Source: Leptospira andrefontaineae
Lineage (GTDB): Bacteria > Spirochaetota > Leptospiria > Leptospirales > Leptospiraceae
Length of the DNA: 64,000 bases
NCBI RefSeq assembly: GCF_004770105.1
Contig: NZ_RQEY01000019.1
Span: 434,001 to 498,000 of the forward strand
Direction: 5' to 3'
Shown: positions 10,143 through 21,503 of the stretch, piece after piece
Position numbering within the stretch: position 1 is the stretch's first letter
Layout: each line of letters opens with the position of its first letter
Made by a program: the position numbers and the translations under genes
The notes under the pieces: generated by a model
Seen by the model: only the letters and a program-made list of their open reading frames with translations
Databases searched by the model: none
Told to the model about the DNA's origin: nothing

Positions 10143-10787
10143 TTAAATCTTCTGAAAAACTAACCTTGTCCATGTAACATCTTCTTTGTTCTTCATTAGA
10201 CTAGGTCGGTTTTCTATAATTAGTAAATTCATAAGACCAAACTTTGAAGCCTGATCAATATTCATCCTTGCATTCGTTGAAAACACATGAGTCCCGACAC
10301 CGGGCGGTCCATTACGAAGTGAAAGAGCAAAGATACCGTTCGACTTCAGAAGTTCAGATACTCTCTTGATAGAATATAACTGCTCTTCTTCATTCAAATG
10401 ATGCCAGACTCCAGATGCGAGAATGAAATCAAATTGGTTATGATAATCTGAAAGTTTTGTAAGGCTCGGTAATGAATCATCTATCCATATGATCTGATCA
10501 GAAAAATATCGACGAACTCCTGCTTGCCTGAACTCTTGAAGTGGTTCCACTGCGATGACTGAGTGTCCCATTTTAGAAAAGGTAAAAGCATCCCTTCCAA
10601 TGCCGGCACCGAGATCTAAAACGTTGCTTTTTTCTTTCGGAATATAAGAAAGGAAGTCTTTATGAAGATCGGAAAAATCGATCTCACATGTAGCTTTAAT
10701 GAACTCTTCTAGATAGTTCGAATATCCTTCAGTACCTTTTACTCGATCCGGATTCATAGGACTATATAAGAAGTTAGAAGGGAACAT
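10143..10787 (-). CDS. Class I SAM-dependent methyltransferase, substrate unknown
   Basis: 214 residues with a standard Rossmann methyltransferase core: motif I NVLDLGAGIGRDAFTF, motif II HSVIAVEP, and the FILASGVWHHLNEEEQL segment of UbiE/small-molecule-type enzymes. The substrate cannot be predicted. The gene occupies the space between the two parS sites (10068 and 10816) and reads toward the first. A second in-frame Met at codon 12 is an alternative start. Confidence 0.82.
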   Translation of the reverse strand: MFPSNFLYSPMNPDRVKGTEGYSNYLEEFIKATCEIDFSDLHKDFLSYIPKEKSNVLDLGAGIGRDAFTFSKMGHSVIAVEPLQEFRQAGVRRYFSDQIIWIDDSLPSLTKLSDYHNQFDFILASGVWHHLNEEEQLYSIKRVSELLKSNGIFALSLRNGPPGVGTHVFSTNARMNIDQASKFGLMNLLIIENRPSLMKNKEDVTWTRLVFQKI

Positions 10788-10815
10788 ATAGAACGACAGT
10801 GTTTTTTAAGAAAAA

Positions 10816-10831
10816 CGTTTCATGTGAAACG
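10816..10831. promoter_or_regulatory. parS: Second parS-like site (one-base variant)
   Basis: CGTTTCATGTGAAACG differs from the perfect site at 10068 by a single C-to-T change in the centre (CATG instead of CACG), leaving both GTTTCA/TGAAAC arms. It lies 29 bases upstream of the methyltransferase start codon, so ParB bound here could also influence that gene. Natural parS variants with one central mismatch are functional in other bacteria. Confidence 0.8.
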
Positions 10832-10892
10832 TTGGAATTCCAACACGCGGTTTCAGATCAACATGCCGAATATATTAATCTGCAAAAGAGAA

Positions 10893-10920
10893 TAAAAAAA
10901 ACCCCAGATTACTCCGGGGT
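10893..10920 (-). terminator. Intrinsic terminator of mnmG
   Basis: ACCCC...GGGGT stem with a TTAC loop. On the minus strand it is followed by a run of seven T. It lies about 30 bases past the mnmG stop. A weaker T-rich flank on the plus side means it may act in both directions. Confidence 0.8.
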
Positions 10921-10950
10921 TTTCTTTCAGAAAGTTATCTAAAAAGATAT

Positions 10951-12837
10951 TCAAACTGGGCTAGGCTTTCTCCCCTTAATATAAAAAAGAAGCATATCGA
11001 TATCGCTTGGATCCACACCTGATATCTGAGCTGCCTTTTCTAAATTTAAAGGACGATGTTTTGTAAGTTTTTGTATGGCTTCCTTCTTAATACCGGGAAC
11101 CAAAGAATAATCAATTGTCTCAGGTATAGGAACAGTTAAATATCTATTCTTCCAATCGATAGTATCTTGTTCTCTTTTGATATAACCTTCGTACTTGATC
11201 TCCATCTCGATTACCTTTCTGTCTTGAACACTTAGCTCTTCAGACTCAGGCACTAGGAACTTAACATCTTCGAAAGCAATCTCAGGTCTTTTCAAGAATG
11301 AATCCAGCTTCGCACCGTACTTCAGACTTTGGATTCCTTTTCTTTCTAATAAAGCTTCGAACTCGGGTAAAGGTTTGAGTGGAGTAGATTGTATCCTCTC
11401 TTTAACTTCTGAGATCTTTTTGTATCTACCGGTCATCTCGTTAAAAGTTTCTTCGGATACAAGACCCATCTTGTATCCATATTTCATAAGTCTTTGATCG
11501 GCATTATCTTGTCTCAAAAGAAGTCTATGTTCCGCACGGGATGTGAACATTCTATATGGATCTTCTACACCTTTATGAACTAGATCATCCACAAGAACTC
11601 CGATATAAGATTCTCCTCTAGAGAACAACATCGGCTCCTCCCCTCTTAAGGAAGAAAGTACACTATAAGCAGCCACCAAACCTTGGGCGGCAGCTTCTTC
11701 ATAACCAGTAGTGCCATTGATCTGTCCCGCATGATAAAGACCTTTGATCTTTTTAGTTTCTAATGTTGGTTTTAATTCAGTAGGATCAACATAGTCGTAC
11801 TCGATTGCATATCCTGGTCTTAAGATCTCTGCTTCTTCTAAACCTGCAATTGATCGCACTAATTTCCATTGTACTTCTTCCGGAAGACTGGTGGAGACCC
11901 CATTCAGATAGATCTCTTGTGTATCATAACCTTCGGGTTCCAAAAAGATCTGATGTCTTTCTCTATCTGCAAAACGAACAATCTTATCTTCTATGGAAGG
12001 ACAATATCTTGGCCCGGTCGATTTGATCTGACCTGAATACATAGGAGAAAGATGAATGTTCTCATTGATCAGCGCATGAGTTTTTTCATTCGTGTAAGTG
12101 ATATAACAAGGTATCTGTCTACGAGTGATCTTAGTTGTAGAAAAAGAAAAAGGAGAAGGATCCGGATCACCTTCTTGCACACTCATCACGGAAAGATCTA
12201 CGGAATTTTTATGAATTCGAGGTGGAGTTCCCGTCTTCAATCTTCCTAATTTCAAATTATACTTAGCAAGTGAATGAGAAAGACCTTTAACTGTAGGTTC
12301 TCCGAATCTTCCGTTCTCTTTTTGATAAGTTCCTATATGGACAATGGAAGATAAAAATGTTCCGGTAGTTAAGATCACATGATTGGTGAAAATTTCAAAA
12401 CCTCTTCCTGTCCGAACTCCAATAATACGATCTTCTTCTATCAGAAGATCTTCCACTGTATCTTGTCTGATGGATAAGTTTTGTATAGATTCAAGCGTAT
12501 GTTTTACCTTGAGTTGGTACTCTTTCTTCTCTGCTTGAGCACGCGGTGCCCATACACTAGGACCTTTTGATGTATTCAACATTTTGAATTGAATACCAGT
12601 AGCATCGATGACCTTTCCCATTAAGCCACCAAGTGCATCTACTTCTCGAACCATATGCCCTTTTGCAATCCCACCGATAGCAGGGTTGCAAGACATTTGT
12701 CCGATCGTATCCAAGTTCATAGTGATGAGTAAAGTTCTAGCACCACCGATAGATGAGACATAGGCAGCCTCGGAGCCCGCGTGACCTGCACCGACCACAA
12801 CACAATCAAATCGATTGGGAAAAAAAGAAGAATTCAT
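10951..12837 (-). CDS. mnmG: tRNA uridine 5-carboxymethylaminomethyl modification enzyme MnmG (GidA)
   Basis: 628 residues, full length. The FAD-binding motif [13 protein letters not shown] is near the N-terminus. The family signatures [29 protein letters not shown] and the [16 protein letters not shown] motif are present, and the C-terminal helical MnmE-binding domain is complete. With MnmE it modifies the wobble uridine of several tRNAs using FAD and methylene-tetrahydrofolate. The gene is monocistronic here, with its own terminator at 10893-10920. Confidence 0.96.
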   Translation of the reverse strand: MNSSFFPNRFDCVVVGAGHAGSEAAYVSSIGGARTLLITMNLDTIGQMSCNPAIGGIAKGHMVREVDALGGLMGKVIDATGIQFKMLNTSKGPSVWAPRAQAEKKEYQLKVKHTLESIQNLSIRQDTVEDLLIEEDRIIGVRTGRGFEIFTNHVILTTGTFLSSIVHIGTYQKENGRFGEPTVKGLSHSLAKYNLKLGRLKTGTPPRIHKNSVDLSVMSVQEGDPDPSPFSFSTTKITRRQIPCYITYTNEKTHALINENIHLSPMYSGQIKSTGPRYCPSIEDKIVRFADRERHQIFLEPEGYDTQEIYLNGVSTSLPEEVQWKLVRSIAGLEEAEILRPGYAIEYDYVDPTELKPTLETKKIKGLYHAGQINGTTGYEEAAAQGLVAAYSVLSSLRGEEPMLFSRGESYIGVLVDDLVHKGVEDPYRMFTSRAEHRLLLRQDNADQRLMKYGYKMGLVSEETFNEMTGRYKKISEVKERIQSTPLKPLPEFEALLERKGIQSLKYGAKLDSFLKRPEIAFEDVKFLVPESEELSVQDRKVIEMEIKYEGYIKREQDTIDWKNRYLTVPIPETIDYSLVPGIKKEAIQKLTKHRPLNLEKAAQISGVDPSDIDMLLFYIKGRKPSPV

Positions 12838-12947
12838 TCAGACCTTGCACTCCTGCATAAGCTCATCGCAAGATCGATCATTAGTCGACAGTAGAGCCTA
12901 TGCTTAGAATCATGTAATCAATAGTATCACTTTCAGGTTCCCTGTAC

Positions 12948-13871
12948 ATGCCCGAATCCATCAAGAAACTCTCTTACTTCGAAGGAAAAATAGTCCCGGA
13001 GTCAGAAGCAAATATAAACATCAAAACTCACGCCTTACAATATGGAACCACTGTCTTCGGAGGTATTCGAGGATATTATGATTCTAGTTCTGATAACTTA
13101 TATGTTTTCAGGATCTTAGATCATTATAAACGTCTTGTGAATTCAACTAAGATCATGCAGTTACAATTCACAAAAACTCCTGAAGAACTCCGTGACATAA
13201 CCTTAGATCTACTTAAACAATCAGGATACAGAAGGAACGTATATCTTAGACCTTTCATCTACACTTCTGCTCTTCAACTTTCTCCTAGGTTCCATGATGT
13301 TCCGACTGAACTTGCAATTTATGTTTTAGAGTTGGACGATTACTTAGATACCAAGCGTGGACTCACTACTATGGTATCAAGTTGGAGAAGGTTCGATGAC
13401 ACAGTCATCCCTACTCTCTCCAAAGTCTCGGGTGGATATGTAAACTCTGCTCTTGCAAAATCAGAAGCAGTTCAGAACGGATACGACGAAGCTATTTTCT
13501 TAGATGGAAGAGGTTTCGTAAGTGAAGGTTCTGCAGAGAATATATTCTTAGTTAGAGATGGAAAGATCATCACTCCTTCTATCTCTTCTTCTTTGTTAGA
13601 AGGAATCACAAGACGTTCTGTTCTACAACTTGCAAAAGACTCAGGTTACGATATTATCGAAAGAGACATCACAAGAAGTGAACTCTATATCGCTGATGAG
13701 ATCTTCTTCTCCGGAACCGGAGTGCAGATCGCTTGGGTCAGCGAAGTCGATAAAAGAAAAATCGGTAACGGGGAAATGGGACCGATCACTAAAAAACTAC
13801 AGTCCACATTCTTTGATCTAGTAGTTGGAAAAAACCAAAACTACAAACACTGGTTGACTCCTGTTTATTAA
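12948..13871 (+). CDS. ilvE: Branched-chain amino acid aminotransferase
   Basis: 307 residues, PLP fold type IV. Diagnostic segments are the N-terminal HALQYGTTVFGGIRGY, the LRPFIYTS segment, the PLP-lysine motif SKVSGGYVNSALAKSEA, the DEAIFLDGRGFVSEGSAENIF segment and DEIFFSGTGVQIAWVSEVD. It transfers amino groups between Val/Leu/Ile and 2-oxoglutarate. D-amino acid and aminodeoxychorismate lyase relatives share the fold, but overall similarity favours IlvE. The next gene (holB) starts 16 bases later, so the two are probably co-transcribed. Confidence 0.88.
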   Translation: MPESIKKLSYFEGKIVPESEANINIKTHALQYGTTVFGGIRGYYDSSSDNLYVFRILDHYKRLVNSTKIMQLQFTKTPEELRDITLDLLKQSGYRRNVYLRPFIYTSALQLSPRFHDVPTELAIYVLELDDYLDTKRGLTTMVSSWRRFDDTVIPTLSKVSGGYVNSALAKSEAVQNGYDEAIFLDGRGFVSEGSAENIFLVRDGKIITPSISSSLLEGITRRSVLQLAKDSGYDIIERDITRSELYIADEIFFSGTGVQIAWVSEVDKRKIGNGEMGPITKKLQSTFFDLVVGKNQNYKHWLTPVY

Positions 13872-13887
13872 TCTTTAATAAAAAGTT

Positions 13888-14835
13888 ATGTCTTCCGCAT
13901 TCGGTATCGAGGAAATCCAAGGTCAGGAAAGAGCTCTAGTATTCTTAAAAAAATACTCATCTCAACCTGACCTTCTTCCTCCCTTATTGATCTTTCACGG
14001 ACCGGAAGGAACAGGAAAAGAATCCGCAGTCGAAAGATTTATCAGACATGTTCTTTGTTTGGAAGGAATCTCTTGCGGACACTGCGTCTCATGCAGAGCA
14101 TTCATGCACCATTCTCATCCGGATATTGTTTGGTTTCCATTAGAGAAAAATAAACAGATCGCTATCGGTAAAGAAGAGAACCCGGAAGAGTTCACTATCC
14201 GATGGTTGATCCGCACAAGACTTTATTATAGACCACATCTTTCTAAGACTAGATTTATAATCATTCCTGATGCATCTTTGATAGGTAATGAAGCTGAGAC
14301 TGCCCTTTTAAAATCCTTGGAAGAGGCTCCATTCTTCACTCGTTTTATATTTATAGTGAACGACTTGGAACAATTGAAAGAGACGATTGTGAGTAGAGCG
14401 GTCTGTATTCCGTTCAGTTATCTTCCGCAACAAGTGATCAAGGAATTGCACACTAAAAATTCAATACCTTACTTTCCTGCAAAAGGAGGAAGTATGGTTT
14501 CCTTTGATTGTCCGCCAGTTGTACTCGAACAAATTTCTCAAAGGATCAATGGAAACTTAAGACAACCATTAGATTATCTTAGATTAGAAGAATGGATACT
14601 CGAATACAAAGAAGAACATCCCGATTGGAAAGAAGATTTTTCCTATAAGGACTTCTTAGATTTGATAGGGCTATTATTATTACAGGAATTTTCCAAATCC
14701 GATTTTGACTCCAATCTACCAAAGATGGAAGCAATCTTTCGTTTTAAGGAAAAATTACACGAAAGAGTACACGGACAAGAGAATATCGCGTTATCCTTAC
14801 TTATACACGAACTCTCACTACTAGAGCAAAAATAA
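13888..14835 (+). CDS. holB: DNA polymerase III delta' subunit (clamp loader)
   Basis: 315 residues, AAA+ clamp-loader fold. There is a Walker A-like loop (FHGPEGTGKES) and the zinc-binding cysteine cluster typical of gamma/tau and delta' (CLEGISCGHCVSC). The segment NEAETALLKSLEEAPFFTRFIF corresponds to the usual LLK-x-LEEPP sequence, and VSRAV to the SRC motif. It opens the sliding clamp together with HolA (encoded at 29684-30787) and DnaX. The intact Walker A residue set (GTGK) is seen in some delta' proteins but is not always functional. It directly precedes dnaA. Confidence 0.9.
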   Translation: MSSAFGIEEIQGQERALVFLKKYSSQPDLLPPLLIFHGPEGTGKESAVERFIRHVLCLEGISCGHCVSCRAFMHHSHPDIVWFPLEKNKQIAIGKEENPEEFTIRWLIRTRLYYRPHLSKTRFIIIPDASLIGNEAETALLKSLEEAPFFTRFIFIVNDLEQLKETIVSRAVCIPFSYLPQQVIKELHTKNSIPYFPAKGGSMVSFDCPPVVLEQISQRINGNLRQPLDYLRLEEWILEYKEEHPDWKEDFSYKDFLDLIGLLLLQEFSKSDFDSNLPKMEAIFRFKEKLHERVHGQENIALSLLIHELSLLEQK

Positions 14836-15150
14836 AAATTCCTTTATATTTTCTTTAAATTCTTCACCATCCACTTCGCATAACAACGATTAAATGTAAT
14901 AAAATACTAGTAATTGCACTAAGTGACATAATGATTTATCTATCACTAATCCACTGTGTTTTTCCTAAGGTTTCCTTTTCGATTTCCGAATTTTCATTTG
15001 TATGCGACTGACAGAAGAAAAATAGTGTAATCTCGTCGGATGGTCCTTCGGACCGTTTCCTAATTCAGTTTTTTCTTTTCCGAGACAAATACGAGTTTCG
15101 TATTCATTAAGTTGTCGGTGTGTTCTTGATTTTTTTCTTTGGAGTATTCT
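14836..15150. other. Spacer upstream of dnaA; promoter/leader and possible origin sequence
   Basis: About 315 AT-rich bases without a gene. A DnaA-box-like TTATCTATC is at 14936-14944, with a looser match (TAATCCACT) right after it. A small hairpin (GGTCC-TTC-GGACC) is at 15042-15054, too far from a clear T-run to call a terminator. The dnaA ribosome-binding site GGAG is at 15141-15144. No -10/-35 pair stands out enough to name. Confidence 0.4.
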
Positions 15151-16458
15151 TTGGATCCTAGTTGGAAGCGTGTATTAGAGGAAGTTTCCAAGGAAATTCC
15201 TCCTACGTACTTTGATAAGTTCATATATACCTTACAATTAGAGAGTTTAACAGACGATCGTTGCATCCTTATAGCTCCATCCTCTAATATTAAGACACAT
15301 GTAGAGAAAAAATACCAAAACCATATCGAAGAAGCGATCTTCAGAGCTAGCGGAAACAGAGTCCCTGTCGAGATCATTCTGGAAAGTGCTTCCAATCTAA
15401 ACGAAGTTCTTCAGGAAAAATTCAAAGATAAGTCTTATTCTTTTAATCCCGATTATTCTTTTGATAATTTTATCGTAGGTAATACAAACCGCCTCGCATT
15501 CAGCGCGGCAATGGAATGTGTAAAAAATCCTGCGGAGATCAATCCATTATACTTATTCGGGAAAGTTGGTGTAGGTAAAACGCATCTTCTTCATTCTATA
15601 GGTTCCGAAATTCTCAAAAAAGAGCCCTGGAAAACAGTACATTACGTAGATATAAAGTCATTTATGAGCGAGTTTTTATTCGCTCTTCAGTCTAGAGATT
15701 CTATCGAATCTTTCAAAATTAAGTACCAGTCTTATAATTGCCTATTGATCGATGATATTCAGCTTTTGAATACGGGAGCAGAGAAGACACAAGAAGAGTT
15801 CTTCTCTATCTTTAACTTTCTATTCGAAAGAAAAAGACAGATTGTGATCGCATCTGATCGTCCTAGTTCTGAACTTCCTCTTCATGAAAGATTAAAATCC
15901 AGATTTGTTACCGGCGTTCAGGCAGATATCCAGCCTCCTGATAGAGATATTCGTGTAGGAATTCTAGAAAAGAACTGCCAAATTTTAAATTTAGGCCTTT
16001 CTTCCGAACATATCCAATTCATTGCTGATCTGATCGAAGACGACACTCGTGCACTTCTAGGCGCTTTAAATGATTTAGCTCTTCATAAAAGGGCATTCTC
16101 TCATCTATTCTTCACCACAACGATGATAGAAGAAATACTGAAGAATCGTATCTTCCGTAAAAAGAATTTCCAACTTAGCCAAGACAAGGTCATAGAACAT
16201 ATTTCTTCTCTTTATAACTTGGATCCGAATGAGGTTATGGGGAAGAGTAGAAAGCCTGAGTATGTGATACCTCGACACCTCTGTATGTATGTTTTACATA
16301 AAGGTTTCCGACTGAATAAAAGTCAGGTTGGAAGAATGTTTTCTGCAGAACATACAACTGTGATCCACGCGGTTCGTAACATCGAAAATAAGATAAAAGA
16401 TGATAAAGAATTTTCCATTAAAGTGGAAGAAGTTCTGAATCGATTCCGTTTCCAATAA
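15151..16458 (+). CDS. dnaA: Chromosomal replication initiator DnaA
   Basis: 435 residues from the TTG at 15151, preferred because GGAG lies six bases upstream; an in-frame TTG at 15139 has no ribosome-binding site. Domain I covers residues 1-75 (helical, [21 protein letters not shown]). A short linker leads to the AAA+ domain with Walker [17 protein letters not shown] and Walker [11 protein letters not shown]. The C-terminal domain IV carries the DnaA-box-binding signature ([14 protein letters not shown]). It unwinds oriC; candidate boxes lie on both sides of the gene. It is followed by a 325-base spacer and dnaN. Confidence 0.96.
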   Translation: MDPSWKRVLEEVSKEIPPTYFDKFIYTLQLESLTDDRCILIAPSSNIKTHVEKKYQNHIEEAIFRASGNRVPVEIILESASNLNEVLQEKFKDKSYSFNPDYSFDNFIVGNTNRLAFSAAMECVKNPAEINPLYLFGKVGVGKTHLLHSIGSEILKKEPWKTVHYVDIKSFMSEFLFALQSRDSIESFKIKYQSYNCLLIDDIQLLNTGAEKTQEEFFSIFNFLFERKRQIVIASDRPSSELPLHERLKSRFVTGVQADIQPPDRDIRVGILEKNCQILNLGLSSEHIQFIADLIEDDTRALLGALNDLALHKRAFSHLFFTTTMIEEILKNRIFRKKNFQLSQDKVIEHISSLYNLDPNEVMGKSRKPEYVIPRHLCMYVLHKGFRLNKSQVGRMFSAEHTTVIHAVRNIENKIKDDKEFSIKVEEVLNRFRFQ

Positions 16459-16783
16459 AAAACTTAGTTTCAATTCTCAACTGAAAGCGACATAGACCTA
16501 TAGATAACTTGTAAATAACTAGTTAATAGTTTATCTATAACAAGTAAATAAGACATAACACAAAATTATTGTCCCTTATAGACTTTGGTTTTGAAGGTTA
16601 TTATAGCAGATACACAGGAGTTTTTTTCGGGTCCTGGAAATTGTACTTTTCAATATATATGCGACATATTTCCCTTATCTAAAGAGTTATGACTCTTATC
16701 TACATATGCACAGGTACAAGTACTACAACAGTACATATATAAGAATCTATATATAGATCACCTATATAAATGGAGAATGCAAA
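16459..16783. other. oriC: Candidate replication origin (oriC) between dnaA and dnaN
   Basis: 325 AT-rich bases with no gene. Near-consensus DnaA boxes are visible: TTATCTATA on the minus strand (16499-16507) and the same 9-mer on the plus strand (16531-16539), arranged as an inverted pair around AACTAGTT. TTATCTAAA (16675-16683) and TTATCTACA (16696-16704, one change from TTATCCACA) follow. Close to dnaN there is a 14-bp perfect palindrome ATCTATATATAGAT (16745-16758). The dnaA-dnaN position, box density and AT content all fit an origin. The dnaN ribosome-binding site GGAG is at 16772-16775. Confidence 0.6.
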
Positions 16784-17905
16784 TTGAAGATCAAAGTGAA
16801 CACATCCGAGTTCCTAAAAGCGATTCACGCTGTAGAGGGAGTGATCTCTGCTAGAGAGATACGTTCTGTTCTCTCCAACTTAAAGTTAGAAGCTGAAACT
16901 TCTTCCGTATCTATTTCTGCGACTGACTTAGAGATATCTATTAAAACATCATTAAATGCTCAAGTAGATAAGTCGGGAGATATTTCCTTACCAGCAAAAC
17001 AATTATCTAGTATTTTTAAAACCATTCACTTCGAAGAGGCTTTGCTTTCAACTGAAGATAACGATGCAGATTCTAGTATCACTTATATCACTGACGCTAC
17101 TAAGAAGAATGATTATAAAAACAAACTAAATGGAATGGATGCAGAAGAGATTAAGACAATCCCTAAGGTGGATGCATCTAACATCTCTGATTTCCCAACT
17201 GCTATGTTTGCAGAGATGATCCGTAAAACTTCTTACGCGATCGCTCATGAAGATCAAAGATATATCTTCAATGGACTATTCATGGTTCCTAAAGGAGATA
17301 AGCTTGTATTTGCAGTTACTGATGGCAGAAGGTTATGCAAGATCGAAAGACCTCTTTCTACAACATTGAAATTCAAAGATTCAGTGATCATTCCTTCTAA
17401 AGCAATTAGAGAGATTTCTAAAATGATCGCTACTGCAGAAACGGGAAAGATCGGTATCATAGATAATCAAATCTATGTAAATGCGAATCAGATTGAACTT
17501 CTTTGTAAACTGATCGAAGGTAACTTCCCTAATTATGAGCAAGTAATTCCTAAGTCTTCTAAATTCAGTGCTGTAATTCCTAAAGAAGGATTCCAGATCT
17601 ATCTTAGACAAGCATTGATCGCTGCGGAAGAACCTACACGTCAGATTCGATTAACATTCACAAAAAATAATATTAACTTCTACGCTCAAACACAAGGAGT
17701 GAATGAGGTTAGTATCAATATGCCGATCGAGTATTCCGGAGATGAGGTTACTGTAGCATTTAAAGGTGAATATCTATCTGATGTATTCAAGTCTATTGAT
17801 GATAATGAGTTCAGAATAGAATTCAGTGATTCAAGTTCACCTGTTGTGTTCAAGGATCCTTCTGATCCAGACTTTATATCGGTAATCATGCCGATGAAAA
17901 TTTAA
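16784..17905 (+). CDS. dnaN: DNA polymerase III beta subunit (sliding clamp)
   Basis: 373 residues, TTG start with GGAG eight bases upstream. The three repeated clamp domains are present, with typical segments such as [24 protein letters not shown] near the N-terminus and the C-terminal SVIMPMKI. It forms the processivity ring for polymerase III and is loaded by the HolA/HolB/DnaX complex. recF follows after 12 bases, the classical dnaA-dnaN-recF order. Confidence 0.96.
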   Translation: MKIKVNTSEFLKAIHAVEGVISAREIRSVLSNLKLEAETSSVSISATDLEISIKTSLNAQVDKSGDISLPAKQLSSIFKTIHFEEALLSTEDNDADSSITYITDATKKNDYKNKLNGMDAEEIKTIPKVDASNISDFPTAMFAEMIRKTSYAIAHEDQRYIFNGLFMVPKGDKLVFAVTDGRRLCKIERPLSTTLKFKDSVIIPSKAIREISKMIATAETGKIGIIDNQIYVNANQIELLCKLIEGNFPNYEQVIPKSSKFSAVIPKEGFQIYLRQALIAAEEPTRQIRLTFTKNNINFYAQTQGVNEVSINMPIEYSGDEVTVAFKGEYLSDVFKSIDDNEFRIEFSDSSSPVVFKDPSDPDFISVIMPMKI

Positions 17906-17917
17906 AAGAGAAGATCC

Positions 17918-19011
17918 GTGTTTTTACGAAGCCTAAGGCTTCTCAATTTCAGAAATCACGAACAGATAAGCCTGGAGTTCCATTCCAGGCTTATTTTCTT
18001 TGTGGGAGAAAACGGAGAAGGAAAAACAAACTTACTCGAAGCAATCTCTATGATCTCTTGGCTAAAAAGTTTTAGAGAATCAGAAGAAGGAAATTTAATC
18101 CGTTGGAACTCAGACGGATATTATATCAAAGGCGAAGTTGATAGAGATCATAAAAGAGAAATTTATGAATTAGGTTTTTCTAAAAAACCGGTTAGTCGCC
18201 GCAAACTTAAATTCAATCAAGAAGAAGTTAAAAAAAGATCCGACTTAGTTGGAAAGTTCCTAAGTGTTTTAATGACTCCTTTGGATCTAGTGATAGTCGA
18301 AGGTGGGCCTTCTGAAAGAAGAAGGTTTTTGGACAGTCTACTTTCTTCTTTAGATCCTTCTTACTTAAATGATCTAATAGAATATAATCGTATCTTAAAG
18401 CAGAGAAATGCGCTTTTAAAAAGTGGATCTTCTGATCCTGGTCTTTACGAAATTTGGAATCAAAGACTGATAGAAAAAGGGATCAGCATTTTTAATAAAA
18501 GAAAAGAATTCATTTTAGAATTCGATCCTATTTATAGAGAAAATCTAAAAAAACTCAGTGGTGGAAGGGATAATCTAACTCTTGAATACAAGCCCAGCTT
18601 TTTCGATCTGGAAAATTTTAAAGAAACCTTACAAAGAAATATTAATAGAGATCGAAAACTAGGTTATACTTCTGTAGGAATTCACAGGGACGATTTGTAT
18701 ATCGGGGAAGATAATCGAGATATTATGGATTTCGCTTCTCAGGGTCAAAAAAGAAGTACTGTAATTTCTCTTAAAGCAGCCGCTTTCGAGTATTATCGCA
18801 GGAAATTAGGGAGAACACCTATCCTTCTAATCGATGACGTAATTCGAGAATTGGATGTGAAAAGAAGAGAATATTTTGTGGATCTTGTTTTGAATTCAGG
18901 ACAGGCTTTTTTTACTACGACTGACCTGGAAGGTATCTCCGATTATGTGGGAAGATTGGAAGATGAAAAACAGATCTTTGTAGTCAAAAACGGACTAGTT
19001 ACTCCTTATCA

Positions 19012-19015
<4 letters not shown>
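17918..19015 (+). CDS. recF: DNA replication and repair protein RecF
   Basis: 365 residues, GTG start. SMC-like ATPase: N-terminal [16 protein letters not shown], Walker [16 protein letters not shown], the ABC-type signature region [17 protein letters not shown], and Walker [14 protein letters not shown]. It loads RecA at single-strand gaps with RecO/RecR. The stop overlaps the next gene by four bases (ATGA), so they are coupled. Confidence 0.95.
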
Positions 19016-21473
<2,458 letters not shown>

Positions 21474-21503
21474 TATATTGGTAATAGGAAATTCTAAATA
21501 CAA

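Noticed and set aside
15042..15054. Hairpin upstream of dnaA as holB terminator
   Set aside because: Five-base stem with three-base loop, about 200 bases after holB, and no adequate T-run.
15139..15150. TTG at 15139 as dnaA start
   Set aside because: No ribosome-binding site before it, whereas GGAG lies six bases before TTG 15151.
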